In this document: one piece after another, positions 1-8,646 of the stretch
Position numbering within the stretch: the first letter of the stretch is position 1
How the letters are laid out: each line of letters begins with the position of its first letter
NCBI GenBank assembly: GCA_036389155.1
Contig: DASVQN010000053.1
Span: 62,001-126,000 of the forward strand
DNA: 64,000 nucleotides
From: CADCVT01 sp036389155
GTDB taxonomy: Bacteria; Actinomycetota; Thermoleophilia; Solirubrobacterales; Solirubrobacteraceae
Direction: 5' to 3'
Program-made: the position numbers and the translations under genes
The notes under the pieces: generated by a model
Seen by the model: the letters and a program-made list of their open reading frames with translations, nothing else
The model's database searches: none
Told to the model about the DNA's origin: nothing

Positions 1-1007
1 TTGCCGGCCCACGCCGCGTCCCACTCGGCGGCGAGCTCTGCGTCGTCCGAGCGCCACGAGTCGAAGCGCTCCTGCCACGCGGCCTGCGCCTCGGCGCCGC
101 GCTCGGGGGCGAACGCGTCGTAGACGCCGTCGGGCACGACAAACGACTTGTCGGGGTCCCACCCCAGGCGCTCCTTGACGATCCGGACGTTGTCCTCGCC
201 GAGCGCCTTGCCGTGGACCTCGCTGGTGCCCTGGTTCGGTGCGGGCCACCCGATGATCGTCTTGACGTCGATGAGCGACGGGCGGTCCTCGACCTCCTCG
301 GCCGCCCGGATCGCCGCGCGGACGGCTTCGAGGTCGTTGACGTCGGCGACGTGCTGCACGTGCCAGCCGTACGCCTCGAAGCGGGCCGCGCGATCCTCGC
401 GCGAGAACGACCACTCGGCGGGGCCGTCGAGCGTGACGTCGTTGTCGTCGTAGAGGTAGACGATGCGCCCGAGGCCGAGCTCGCCGGCCAGCGACGCCGC
501 CTCGGACGCGACGCCCTCCATCAGGTCGCCGTCGGACACGATCGCGTAGACGCGGTGGTCCATGACCTCCGCGCCGTAGCGCTCGCGCAGGAAGCGCTCG
601 GCGAGCGCCATGCCGACGCCGTTGGCGAAGCCCTGGCCGAGCGGGCCGGTGGTGACCTCCACGCCGGGCGTGACGTGCACGCGGTCGCGCTCGGGGTGGC
701 CGGGCGTCAGCGAGCCCCACTGGCGGAAGCGCTTGAGCTCGTCGAGACTCAAGTCGTAGCCGCTCAGGTGCAGGGCGGCGTAGAGCAGCATCGAGCCGTG
801 CCCGGCGCTGAGCACGAACCGGTCGCGGTCGGGCCAGCTCGGGTCGCGCGGGTTGTGGTCCATGACCTCCGCGAAGAGGACGTACGCGGCGGGCGCCATG
901 GCGAGCGGAAGGCCCGGGTGGCCGCTGTTGGACTGCTGGATCGCGTCGATCGCGAGCGTGCGGATCGTGTCGATGCAGAGCTGCGCGTCGGCGGCCGTCG
1001 TCGCCAT
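1..1007 (-). CDS. tkt: Transketolase, N-terminal part (3' end outside the window)
   Basis: Transketolase moves two-carbon units between sugar phosphates in the pentose phosphate pathway, using thiamine diphosphate in the cytoplasm. The 335 residues visible carry the family landmarks: the GHPG motif near the start, the TTGPLGQG segment, and the diphosphate/metal site SDGDLMEG followed about 30 residues later by DDN. The gene runs off the left edge, so about half of a usual 650-700 residue enzyme is seen. Two in-frame ATGs exist (1019 and 1007). I chose 1007 because a TATGCT box ends exactly 7 bases before it, the spacing expected for a leaderless mRNA. The gene diverges from the pyrophosphatase gene. 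Identification is firm; the start is inferred. Confidence 0.95.
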   Translation of the reverse strand, partial: MATTAADAQLCIDTIRTLAIDAIQQSNSGHPGLPLAMAPAAYVLFAEVMDHNPRDPSWPDRDRFVLSAGHGSMLLYAALHLSGYDLSLDELKRFRQWGSLTPGHPERDRVHVTPGVEVTTGPLGQGFANGVGMALAERFLRERYGAEVMDHRVYAIVSDGDLMEGVASEAASLAGELGLGRIVYLYDDNDVTLDGPAEWSFSREDRAARFEAYGWHVQHVADVNDLEAVRAAIRAAEEVEDRPSLIDVKTIIGWPAPNQGTSEVHGKALGEDNVRIVKERLGWDPDKSFVVPDGVYDAFAPERGAEAQAAWQERFDSWRSDDAELAAEWDAAWAG

Positions 1008-1014
1008 CGACGAG

Positions 1015-1024
1015 AGCATAGGCT
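1015..1024. promoter_or_regulatory. Overlapping divergent -10 boxes (tkt / ppa)
   Basis: On the minus strand TATGCT (1020-1015) lies 7 bases before the tkt ATG at 1007. On the plus strand TAGGCT (1019-1024) lies 10 bases before the ppa ATG at 1035. The boxes overlap by two bases, so polymerase probably cannot use both at once. No ribosome binding site lies before either start, which fits leaderless or nearly leaderless messages. Inferred from spacing only. Confidence 0.45.
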
Positions 1025-1034
1025 TCGCGGGCGC

Positions 1035-1535
1035 ATGCCGTCCTCCCGCCTGCACGTCCTGGTCGAGATCCCGAAGGGAAGCCGCAACAAGTACGAGTGG
1101 GACGAGGAGCTGCAGGCGATCAAGCTCGATCGCTTCCTGTTCTCGTCGGTCGTCTATCCGACCGACTACGGCTTCATTCCCGAGGCCATGGGCGAGGACG
1201 GCGACCCGCTGGACGCGATGGTCTGCGTCACCGAGCCGACGTTCCCCGGCTGCGTCATCCCCGCCCAGGTCGTCGCGCTCTTCCGCATGCGCGACGAGGG
1301 CAAGGTCGACGACAAGGTCGTCTGCGTGCCGCTCGACGACCCGAACTGGAGCCACGTCCGCGAGCTCGACGACCTCCCGCAGCCGCTGCGCGACGAGATC
1401 TCGCACTTCTTCTCGATCTACAAGCAGCCCGAGGGCAAGCACGTGAAGGTCGACGGCTGGTTCCCGCGCGAGCACGCGCTACGGGTGATCGAGCAGGCGC
1501 GGGAGCGCCAGCAGGGTGAAGCTGGCCACGGTTGA
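1035..1535 (+). CDS. ppa: Inorganic pyrophosphatase, family I
   Basis: This cytoplasmic enzyme hydrolyses pyrophosphate to phosphate and so pulls biosynthetic reactions forward. The 166 residues match the usual length of bacterial family I enzymes. The N-terminal VEIPKGSRNKYE segment and the metal-binding signature DGDPLDAM, with its conserved aspartates, are present. The frame stays open far upstream to position 213, but that part is antisense to transketolase; the ATG at 1035 begins the family-like sequence. The last 20 bases overlap the GTG start of the next gene, so the two are probably co-transcribed. Confidence 0.96.
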   Translation: MPSSRLHVLVEIPKGSRNKYEWDEELQAIKLDRFLFSSVVYPTDYGFIPEAMGEDGDPLDAMVCVTEPTFPGCVIPAQVVALFRMRDEGKVDDKVVCVPLDDPNWSHVRELDDLPQPLRDEISHFFSIYKQPEGKHVKVDGWFPREHALRVIEQARERQQGEAGHG

Positions 1536-2304
1536 CGAGGGCTCCGGCCCGCCGGTCGTCTTCTGGCACGGCGAGCCGACGTGGTCGTACCTGTGGAGGA
1601 AGGTCATCCCGCCGGTGCGCGACGCGGGCTTTCGCTGCATCGCGCCCGACCTGCCCGGCTTCGGGCGCTCGCCGAAGCCGCCGATGGGGTGGTACTCCTA
1701 CGACTCGATCGTCGCGACGACGCTGACCTTCGCCGAGGAGCTCGACCTGCGCGACGCGACGTTCGTCGTCCACGACTGGGGCGGCGCGATCGGGCTGCGC
1801 ACGGCGATGCTGCTGGGCGACCGCGTCACGCGCATCGTCGTCATGAACTCGGGGCTGTTCACGGGCCAGCAGCGGATGACCGACGCCTGGAAGGCGTTCC
1901 GCGACTTCGTCGAGCGCACCGAGGACCTGCCGGTCGGGATGCTCGTGCGCGGCGGCTGCGCGAAGGACCCCGGCGACGACGTGATCGCGCAGTACGACGC
2001 GCCGTTCCCGACACCGGCCGACAAGAGCGGGCCGCGGTCGCTGCCGCTCCTCATCCCGACCGAGCCGGACGCGCCGGGCGCGGCGGCCGGGCGCGAGACG
2101 CTCGAGTGGCTGAAGGGATGGGACGGGCCGATGCTGATGCTGTGGGGCGAGGAGGACCCGATCATCCCGCTGAAGACGGGCGCGCGGTTCGCCGAGGCGA
2201 TCGGCAGGCCGCCGCCCGAGCCCGTCCCCGGCGCCTCCCACTTCCTGCAGGAGGACGCCGGCGACGAGGTCGGACGGCGGATCGCCGCCTGGCTGCGTGG
2301 CTAG
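1516..2304 (+). CDS. Haloalkane-dehalogenase-like alpha/beta hydrolase
   Basis: The 262-residue protein has an alpha/beta-hydrolase fold with an aspartate nucleophile. HGEPTWSYLWRKVIP (from residue 18) and HDWGGAIG (nucleophile D87 followed by W88) resemble DhlA-type haloalkane dehalogenases, where the Trp after the nucleophile helps hold halide. The likely acid is D214 (GEEDP) and the histidine H242 (ASHFLQ). The N-terminus is about 25 residues shorter than in characterised enzymes of about 300 residues. The GTG start lies inside the end of ppa. Related epoxide or ester hydrolases share much of this pattern, so the substrate is uncertain. Confidence 0.8.
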   Translation: MKLATVDEGSGPPVVFWHGEPTWSYLWRKVIPPVRDAGFRCIAPDLPGFGRSPKPPMGWYSYDSIVATTLTFAEELDLRDATFVVHDWGGAIGLRTAMLLGDRVTRIVVMNSGLFTGQQRMTDAWKAFRDFVERTEDLPVGMLVRGGCAKDPGDDVIAQYDAPFPTPADKSGPRSLPLLIPTEPDAPGAAAGRETLEWLKGWDGPMLMLWGEEDPIIPLKTGARFAEAIGRPPPEPVPGASHFLQEDAGDEVGRRIAAWLRG

Positions 2305-2352
2305 CGACTTCGTCGCGCGCCGACGTTGGCGAACTTCGTTCGCGGACGAGCG

Positions 2353-3765
2353 CTAGCGCTTCAGCGCCGCGCTGACCGGGATCGACTGCGTCGCGCCGCC
2401 GGCCGGCGTGAACGTCACCGCGACGCTCAGCCGCACGGTCGCCTTGCGCTTGAGCGCGCGGCGGGCGGCCTTCGTGAACTTCAGCGTCAGCGTGCGCTGC
2501 CCGGCGCGGACGGGCTTCTTCGCCGCGCGGGCGACGACGCGGCCGCCCTTCCTGGCCGTCGCGGCGAGGACGCCGTCGGCGGGCACCGACACCGCGACCT
2601 TCAGCCCGCGGCGCAGCGCCGCGGTCAGCTTCGCCGTGCCGACCTTCGCGGTCGCGCGGGCCGCCGGCTGGACGACGTCGTCCTTCTTCGGGCCGTCGTT
2701 CTTCGGGCCGTCGTTCTTCGGCGGGTCGACCTTCGGCGGCCGCGCGGCCGGGACGTCGGCGGGGCCCCAGTCGGGCTCGGTCGCGCCGGCGATCATGACC
2801 GGCGGGTTCTCGCCGGCGCCGTCGGTCGAGCACCCGTTGTCGAACGTGGGGACGGTGAGGACGCGGATGCCGCCGCCGTCGGCGAACGCCAGCTTCGAGC
2901 CGTCGGGCGAGAACGTCGGCTGCGAGTACCGGCCGCCCTCCGCGCCGCTGTAGCGGTAGCAGACCGTCGGGCGCTCACTCTCGGCCGCACGGCCGTCCTT
3001 CCACGTCGTCGGGAAGTTCGGCACGTGGTAGAGCGTCAGCGTCGAGTCGTTCTCACCCGTCTGGAACGCGAGCTTGCGCTTGTCGCGGGTGATGTCGCCG
3101 GCGCCCATGCCGGGGTTGCCGCCGACGGTGTCGCTGAACCACTCGCGGACGAGGTTGCCGGAGTCGCCGTCGCTGATCTGGTCGGTGATGACGTCGTAGT
3201 TGAACGCGTGGGTCGGGTGCGACAGCATCGTGTTGTCGTCGTCGATCCACGTCGGGAACAGCCACCCCGAGTGCTTGCCGAGCGCGGGGTCGTCCCAGCC
3301 GGTCTGGCGGTCGGACCACGAGTAGCCGGTGCCGCCCTCGCGGATGCCGACGTAGCACGTCGGAGGCATGCACGAGGGGTCGTTCGTCGTCGCCATGTAG
3401 AAGTACGTGTAGGCGAGCTTCGTGCCGTCGGGCGAGAGCGTCGGGTTGAACGGGCCGACGAAGCCGGACGGGTTGCCCGGGACGCCGGAGACCGGCGTGT
3501 CGAAGTCCGCGAGCACGTTGCCGAGCCGGTCGAGCTTGTGCAGGCGGATGCCGTGCAGCGCGACGATCGTGCCGTCGTCGGACTGCGTGACGTCCGAGTA
3601 GCCCCCGGTCGACGTGACCTGGAAGGTCCGCGAGCCGTCCGAGGTGGCGAGGTGGACGTCGCCGTCCTTGACGTACGCGATCGAGTCGGCGCTCGCGGCG
3701 GGGACCGCGATCGCGAGCGCGCACAGCGCCGCGAGCGCCGCGGCGATGGGGGTTCGGGCTCTCAT
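2353..3765 (-). CDS. Secreted TolB/PD40-like beta-propeller protein
   Basis: The 470-residue protein begins with a signal peptide (MRARTPIAAALAALCALAIA, then AASA). The body has repeated SPDGTKLAY / SPDGSKLAF segments typical of PD40 blades of TolB-like propellers. An Asp/Asn/Lys-rich linker with DGPKND repeats follows, then a C-terminal beta domain of about 110 residues rich in Lys, Arg and Ala, ending in TFTPAGGATQSIPVSAALKR. Such tails recur in secreted proteins of this bacterial group. The ATG at 3765 is preceded by AAGGAG at good spacing. Its partner and exact role are unknown. It ends tail-to-tail with the dehalogenase-like gene. Confidence 0.8.
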   Translation of the reverse strand: MRARTPIAAALAALCALAIAVPAASADSIAYVKDGDVHLATSDGSRTFQVTSTGGYSDVTQSDDGTIVALHGIRLHKLDRLGNVLADFDTPVSGVPGNPSGFVGPFNPTLSPDGTKLAYTYFYMATTNDPSCMPPTCYVGIREGGTGYSWSDRQTGWDDPALGKHSGWLFPTWIDDDNTMLSHPTHAFNYDVITDQISDGDSGNLVREWFSDTVGGNPGMGAGDITRDKRKLAFQTGENDSTLTLYHVPNFPTTWKDGRAAESERPTVCYRYSGAEGGRYSQPTFSPDGSKLAFADGGGIRVLTVPTFDNGCSTDGAGENPPVMIAGATEPDWGPADVPAARPPKVDPPKNDGPKNDGPKKDDVVQPAARATAKVGTAKLTAALRRGLKVAVSVPADGVLAATARKGGRVVARAAKKPVRAGQRTLTLKFTKAARRALKRKATVRLSVAVTFTPAGGATQSIPVSAALKR

Positions 3766-3870
3766 GTGAGCTCCTTGTGCGGGGGGCGGGTCATGGGGTG
3801 CGACGAGTGTCCGTCCGCGAGCCCCGCCCCGCGTCGGGGAACTCCCCCTCTCCGCCCCCACCGGGAGCCG

Positions 3871-3890
3871 ACCCCCTCGTTCTAGGGGGT
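3871..3890 (-). terminator. Hairpin at the end of the SDR gene
   Basis: ACCCCCT (3871-3877) and AGGGGGT (3884-3890) form a perfect 7-bp stem with a 6-base loop that includes the SDR stop codon (3884-3882). There is no clear T-run after it on the minus strand, so the strength of termination is uncertain. Confidence 0.45.
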
Positions 3891-4763
3891 GAGCTGCTTC
3901 TGCTCCTCGCCCTCTTCGAGGCCGGGCTCGGAGTGCGAGGCGCGCAGCTCGTAGCCCTTGCGCGCGTTGGGATCCGCCTGCGCGAGCACGCGGTCGGCCT
4001 TCAGCGCCCGTGCCACCGCCTCGCGCCCGCCGCGGGGCAGGACGCCCATGACCTTGTTGATCGGCCCGATCGACTTCGGCACGTACACGTCGAAGTGCGG
4101 GCGCTGGAGGGCGTCGACGATGCCGTCGGCGACGTCCTCGGGGTTGACGTTCTTGACGCCGCGCGCCTGCTGCAGCCCGGCGGCGAGCTCGGTGTTGACG
4201 ACGCCGGGCATCACGCACGAGACCTCGATCGGCGTCTCGCGCAGCTCCGCGCGGACGGCCTCGCTGACGCCGACGACGAAGTGCTTGGTCCCGCAGTACG
4301 TGGCGCCGCCGGGGAAGCCGGCCTTGCCCGCCGTCGAGGCGATGTTCACGAGGTGGCCGCGGCCGCGCTGCTGGAACCGCGGGAGGATGACCTTCATCCC
4401 GTAGAGCACGCCGGTGACGTTGATGTCGATCTGGCGCTGCGAGGTCGCGTCGCTCTCCTCGAGGAACGGCCCGAGCTGCATGATCCCCGCGTTGTTGACG
4501 AAGACGTCGATCGGCCCGAGCTGCTCCTCGGCCTGCTCGACGAACCGCTCGACCGAGGCGCGCTCGGTGACGTTCAGCTCGATCGCGATCGTGCCGGCGC
4601 CGAGCTGGTCGGCGGTGCGCTGGGCCTCGGCGAGGTCGAGGTCGCCGATCGCGACCTTCATCCCCTGCCGGATGAACGCCTGGGCGGTCGCCTTGCCGAT
4701 GCCGCGGGCGGCTCCGGTGATCGCGGCGACCTGTCCGGACAGGACGCGGGGCTCCTTGGCCAT
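3882..4763 (-). CDS. Short-chain dehydrogenase/reductase (SDR)
   Basis: This 293-residue NAD(P)-dependent oxidoreductase has the classical SDR pattern: cofactor loop TGAARGIG (16-23), NNAG (90-93), catalytic S143, and Y156xxxK160. The C-terminal extension after about residue 200, ending in a Glu/Gln-rich tail, is longer than in a minimal SDR and resembles oxidoreductases acting on larger or hydrophobic substrates. The ATG at 4763 has GAGGGAG about 9 bases upstream; a TTG eight codons earlier is less likely. The gene follows the diguanylate cyclase by about 50 bases. The substrate cannot be told from sequence. Confidence 0.9.
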   Translation of the reverse strand: MAKEPRVLSGQVAAITGAARGIGKATAQAFIRQGMKVAIGDLDLAEAQRTADQLGAGTIAIELNVTERASVERFVEQAEEQLGPIDVFVNNAGIMQLGPFLEESDATSQRQIDINVTGVLYGMKVILPRFQQRGRGHLVNIASTAGKAGFPGGATYCGTKHFVVGVSEAVRAELRETPIEVSCVMPGVVNTELAAGLQQARGVKNVNPEDVADGIVDALQRPHFDVYVPKSIGPINKVMGVLPRGGREAVARALKADRVLAQADPNARKGYELRASHSEPGLEEGEEQKQLTP

Positions 4764-4811
4764 GTCGACTGCTCCCTCGGTTTCCAAGAACGTGACGGAG
4801 GCGTCACGTTA

Positions 4812-5840
4812 CTAGGCCGGAACGGTCGCGCTCCGGCCCGCGTGCTTGGCGCGGTACATCGCGGCGTCGGCGCGGGCGACCAGCGAGTCCGGGGTCTCGC
4901 GCCCGTCGTAGCGCACGACGCCGGCCGAGGCCGTCTGCTCGTTCGGCGTCGACGTGCGCACCCGGTCGAGGACCTCCTGCGCCTGGTCGAGGTCGCAGTC
5001 GGGCAGCAGGATCCCGAACTCCTCGCCGCCGTAGCGGGCCAGCACGTCGATCGTGCGCAGCTCGCGCCGCCACGCCGCCGCCGTCCGCCGCAGGTGCGCG
5101 TCGCCGGCCTGGTGGCCGTGCTGGTCGTTGAACGCCTTGAAGTGGTCGAGGTCGAGCAGCGCGAGGCACAGCGGCTTCCCCGTCCGCCGGGCGCGGGACA
5201 TCTCGCGCTCGACCGCCTCGTCCCACGCGCGCCGGTTGGGCAGCGCCGTGAGCTCGTCGGTGCGCGCCTGGCGCGAGAGGAGGTTCACGTGCGCGTCGCG
5301 CTCGATCGCGCGGCCGGCCTCGTCGGCCAGCGCGGCGAGCAGCTCGGCGCGCTGGGCGTCGAGCTCGCGACGCGGGCGCGACCAGCAGACGACGAGGACG
5401 CCGGCGACGGTGTCGCCGCGCATGACGGGGTGCAGCGCGGCCGAGCGCGCGCCCACGCTGCGCAGCAGCGTCGCGGCCTCGCCGCTGCGCTCGACGTCGG
5501 CGACGTGGATCGCCTCGCGCCGCAGGAACGCGCGGACGCTCGGCGAGAAGCTCTCGTCCAGGGGCAGCGTGGTGCCGGCCACGTTCGGGGCCTCGGCCGT
5601 CGCCGTGATGGTCAGCGCGTCGCCGCGCGGGGTCGGCTCGGCGAGGAGCGCGAGCCGCGCGTCGGCCGCGTGCACCGCCGCGCCGCACAGGCGCCCGCGC
5701 GAGCTGCCGTCCTCCGCCCACGCGCGGGCGAGCGCGATGACCGCCTCGCGCGCCTCGCGCAGCCTGCGGCCGCGGACGATCGCGAGGACCGCGGCGACAG
5801 CCGCCAGGACGAGCAGGGGAATGGAGAGGGCGATCAGCAC
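4812..5840 (-). CDS. Membrane-anchored GAF-GGDEF diguanylate cyclase
   Basis: This protein should make cyclic di-GMP from two GTP. The 342 residues show one N-terminal membrane helix (about 1-22), a GAF-like sensory region (about 45-185) and a GGDEF domain. The active-site motif is GGEEF (271-275), an active variant. The inhibitory I-site RxxD is intact as RTID (262-265), five residues before GGEEF as in PleD, so product feedback is likely. Start is GTG with no good Shine-Dalgarno sequence. Given the large flagellar region in the same window, a role in the motile-to-sessile switch is plausible but not shown. Confidence 0.92.
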   Translation of the reverse strand: MLIALSIPLLVLAAVAAVLAIVRGRRLREAREAVIALARAWAEDGSSRGRLCGAAVHAADARLALLAEPTPRGDALTITATAEAPNVAGTTLPLDESFSPSVRAFLRREAIHVADVERSGEAATLLRSVGARSAALHPVMRGDTVAGVLVVCWSRPRRELDAQRAELLAALADEAGRAIERDAHVNLLSRQARTDELTALPNRRAWDEAVEREMSRARRTGKPLCLALLDLDHFKAFNDQHGHQAGDAHLRRTAAAWRRELRTIDVLARYGGEEFGILLPDCDLDQAQEVLDRVRTSTPNEQTASAGVVRYDGRETPDSLVARADAAMYRAKHAGRSATVPA

Positions 5841-5933
5841 GCTCTGAGGAAGTCCCCGCTACAGGCACACGCCGAACGCCTGCACAAGATCGGGTGGACG
5901 GACGTACGAGTGCTGCGCGCGCGGGCGGGCCGG

Positions 5934-7697
5934 CTACTTGCGGCCGGCGCCCTTGGGCAGGGCGTCCGCGACGGCGTCCTTGACGCGGTCCACGGTGTCC
6001 TGCGCGGTCTTGTCGGCCGTGCCCGCCCCGGTGCCGGCGCTCTTGGTGCCGTTCCCGTTGCCATTGCCGTTCCCCCCGCCGTTGCCCCCGCCCGACGCCG
6101 CGGGCGCCGGCGCCGCGGACGCCCGCTTGCGCGGCTTCGGCCCCGCTGTCGCCGGGGCCGGCCGTCCGCTCTTCCTCGGCGCCGCGTGCGACCGGCCTCG
6201 GGCGCCGCCCTGCGACTTCGGCCCCGGCCCCGCGCTGGGCGACGAACCCCCTCGCCGCTTGCTCGCACCGCGCGACGACGAGCCGCCCGTGGACGACGCG
6301 GCGCCGGACCCCGAGCGGTTCCCGGCCGAGGCGGCCGGCTCGCGGCCGCGACCGTAGCCGTGGCCCTTGCCCTGCGCGCCGAGGCCCTGGTGGATCTTCG
6401 GCTTCTTGGCCCCGTGGCCCTTGCCGCGCTGGCCGTGCCCCTTGCCGTCGTGCCCGCGGCCGCCGCCGGCGCTGCTGCCGCCGCCGCCGAGGTCGTCGAG
6501 CGCGATGGTCACGACGGAGACCACGACGGCCGGATCCGGCCCGGTGCGGTCGCCCGCGATCGCGCTGCCCCAGACCGGACGGCCCGACGCGACGCGCCGG
6601 TCGGTGTCGCGCTGGATCGCGACCGCGCGCGCGCGCTGGCGCACTGCGCCGACGGCCCGCGCGGCGGCGCCGTCGGCCGGGCGACCGCCGCGGTCGTAGT
6701 TCTGGCCGGACAGGGCAAGGGCGCCGCCGGCGCGCTGCTGGCGCGGCTGGTCGTCCGCCGCGCTCGACGGCGGCGAGCGCAGCTCGTCGACCGCCATGAG
6801 GCCACCGCCGATGCCCGCGCCCGCGAGCACCGCGCCGACGATCAGCTTCGTGGTGATGCCGCCCGCGATCGCGCCGCCGCCCGCTCCGGCCCCCGCCGCA
6901 CCGGCACCGAGCGCGCTGCTGAGCACGCCGCTCTTCAGGCCGGCGCTCGGGACGACGGGCAGCAGGATCGCCAGGGCGGCCCGCTGGCGCTGGACCTCGT
7001 CCTTGTACGCCGAGCACGCCGGGCACTGGTCGACGTGGCGGCGCAGCTGCGTGCGCCGCAGCGAGCCGCCGCGCAGGACGGACAGCTGCTTCTGGATCTC
7101 GTGGCAGTCGGCGTTGCGCGCCTGCCGGGAGTTGGACAGCGACTCGCGCGCCTGGAAGACGAGGGCCTTGACCTTCTCCTTGCGCACGCCGAGCGTCATC
7201 GCGATCTCCTCGTGCGAGAGCGCGCCCAGCTCAGAGAGGACGAGCGCTTCGCGCTGCTCGTCCGGAAGCTGGTGGAGGTCGCGGAGCATGTCCTTGAGGT
7301 CCTGGCGGCGCTGGACCTCGGCGGCGAGCCCGTCCGTCGACGGCTCGACGTCGTCGATCGACACCTGCTCGCGGCGCGCCCGCAGCATCGACAGGCAGCG
7401 GTTGCGGGCGATGGTGTAGAGCCAGGCCTTGAGGTGGATCGGCTTGTCGGAGCCGCGCAGGTCGCGGTAGGCGGCGATGAAGGCGTGCTGGACGGCGTCC
7501 TCGGCCTCGTCGCGGGAGCCGAGCATGTGGCGGCAGAAGCTGAGGATGCCCCGGTGGTGCCGGTCGTAGATCTGCTCGAAGGCGGGCTCATGACCGAGAC
7601 GGACGAGGCGCACCAGCTCCGCGTCACCACAGGTGCGCAGTCGATCGGGCGAGCGCAGGGGCGCGCGGGCGGGGCGGGGCGGTGCGGAGGCTTCCAT
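5934..7697 (-). CDS. ECF sigma factor fused to zinc-finger anti-sigma-like domain and membrane segment
   Basis: The 587-residue protein starts as an ECF sigma factor: region 2 at about 36-110 (FEQIYDRHHRG, KAWLYTIARNRCL) and region 4 at about 143-187 (LPDEQREALVLSELG, HEEIAMTLGV). An HxxxCxxC motif (H221, C225, C228) typical of zinc-binding anti-sigma domains follows directly, then a Gly/Ala-rich hydrophobic helix (about 282-303). The tail of about 280 residues is low-complexity and rich in Gly, Ser, Arg and Pro. Regulator and target thus appear joined on one chain that may sit at the membrane. ATG 7697 is chosen over an upstream TTG because AAAGAGA precedes it. The fusion is seen; the signalling role is inferred. 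Confidence 0.85.
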   Translation of the reverse strand: MEASAPPRPARAPLRSPDRLRTCGDAELVRLVRLGHEPAFEQIYDRHHRGILSFCRHMLGSRDEAEDAVQHAFIAAYRDLRGSDKPIHLKAWLYTIARNRCLSMLRARREQVSIDDVEPSTDGLAAEVQRRQDLKDMLRDLHQLPDEQREALVLSELGALSHEEIAMTLGVRKEKVKALVFQARESLSNSRQARNADCHEIQKQLSVLRGGSLRRTQLRRHVDQCPACSAYKDEVQRQRAALAILLPVVPSAGLKSGVLSSALGAGAAGAGAGGGAIAGGITTKLIVGAVLAGAGIGGGLMAVDELRSPPSSAADDQPRQQRAGGALALSGQNYDRGGRPADGAAARAVGAVRQRARAVAIQRDTDRRVASGRPVWGSAIAGDRTGPDPAVVVSVVTIALDDLGGGGSSAGGGRGHDGKGHGQRGKGHGAKKPKIHQGLGAQGKGHGYGRGREPAASAGNRSGSGAASSTGGSSSRGASKRRGGSSPSAGPGPKSQGGARGRSHAAPRKSGRPAPATAGPKPRKRASAAPAPAASGGGNGGGNGNGNGNGTKSAGTGAGTADKTAQDTVDRVKDAVADALPKGAGRK

Positions 7698-7765
7698 GTC
7701 TCTTTCGACGACACACCGACTCAACGCGCGCGCAGGACGCGGGTTGGCGGGTGCCGCCGAGTCAT

Positions 7766-7771
7766 TACCCT
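7766..7771 (+). promoter_or_regulatory. TACCCT -10 box before the hydrolase
   Basis: TACCCT lies 8 bases before GTG 7780. The same word at 6-8 bases from a start codon occurs at 14630-14635 and at 27351-27368. It supports a leaderless start at 7780. A possible -35 TTGGCG lies 16 bases upstream. Confidence 0.4.
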
Positions 7772-7779
7772 TACATGCG

Positions 7780-8628
7780 GTGTCCTCATTCGTCCACCTG
7801 GAACATCGCCTTTCTTACACCGAGTTCGGCGAGGGCGAGCGGACGGTTGTCCTACTGCATGGCCTGCTGCTCTCCCAGCGCATGCACAAGCCGCTGGCGC
7901 GGGCGCTCGCCGAGCGGGGAAATCGCGTGGTGACGCTGGATCTCCTCGGTCACGGCCGGTCGGACCGGCCGCCGAACATGTGGGAGTACTCCATGCCGAT
8001 GTTCGGCGAGCAGGTCATCGCGCTGCTCGACCACCTCGACCTCGACCAAGCCGTCATCGCCGGCACGTCGTTGGGAGCCAACGTCGCGCTCGAGGCCGCG
8101 GCGCTCGCGCCCGAGCGCATCCGCGGCATGGTCGTGGAGATGCCGGTGCTCGACGGGGCGATGATCGCCTGCGGCGTCGCGTTCCTGCCGATGCTGCTGA
8201 CCATGCGCTACGGCGGGCCGGTCATGCGGCTGATCCAGGCCGGCGCGAACGCGATCCCGCGCGGGGCCCCGCCGTTCCTCATCGACGTCGGGCTCGACAC
8301 CATCCGCCAGGACCCCGCGCCCAGCGGCGCCGTGCTGGAGGGCCTGTTCTTCGGCCGCATCGCGCCGCACCGCTGGCAGCGGCGGACGTTCACGCAGCCC
8401 GCGCTCGTCATCGGCCACCGCCGCGACCCCGTCCACCCGTTCTCCGACGCCGGGATGCTCGCCGACGAGCTGCCCAACGGCCGGCTGCTCGAGGCGAGCT
8501 CGATCCTCGAGCTGCGGCTCGCCCCGGAGCGGCTCACGGACGAGATCGCGTCGTTCGTCGGCGAGGTGTGGGAGGCCGATGCCCCGGCCCCGCCCCGCGC
8601 AGCGGGACGACGCGCTCAGGCGCGCTAG
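7780..8628 (+). CDS. Alpha/beta hydrolase
   Basis: This 282-residue protein has the strand-loop motif LLHGLLLSQ (oxyanion region), a nucleophile elbow GTSLGAN with serine, and a probable acid in GHRRDPVHP. Where most relatives have the catalytic histidine (a ...GH.. turn before the last helix) this protein reads ASSILELRLAPERL with no histidine, so activity may be altered or the histidine may come from elsewhere. A longer reading from ATG 7696 is possible but would overlap the divergent sigma-factor start. GTG 7780 is preferred because of the -10 box and because homology-like sequence begins there. Substrate unknown. Confidence 0.8.
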   Translation: MSSFVHLEHRLSYTEFGEGERTVVLLHGLLLSQRMHKPLARALAERGNRVVTLDLLGHGRSDRPPNMWEYSMPMFGEQVIALLDHLDLDQAVIAGTSLGANVALEAAALAPERIRGMVVEMPVLDGAMIACGVAFLPMLLTMRYGGPVMRLIQAGANAIPRGAPPFLIDVGLDTIRQDPAPSGAVLEGLFFGRIAPHRWQRRTFTQPALVIGHRRDPVHPFSDAGMLADELPNGRLLEASSILELRLAPERLTDEIASFVGEVWEADAPAPPRAAGRRAQAR

Positions 8629-8646
8629 TACTCTGTCGCGCTTCGC

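Noticed and set aside
4764..4787. SDR start at the TTG 4787
   Set aside because: ATG 4763 has a good GAGGGAG site and matches the usual SDR N-terminal length.
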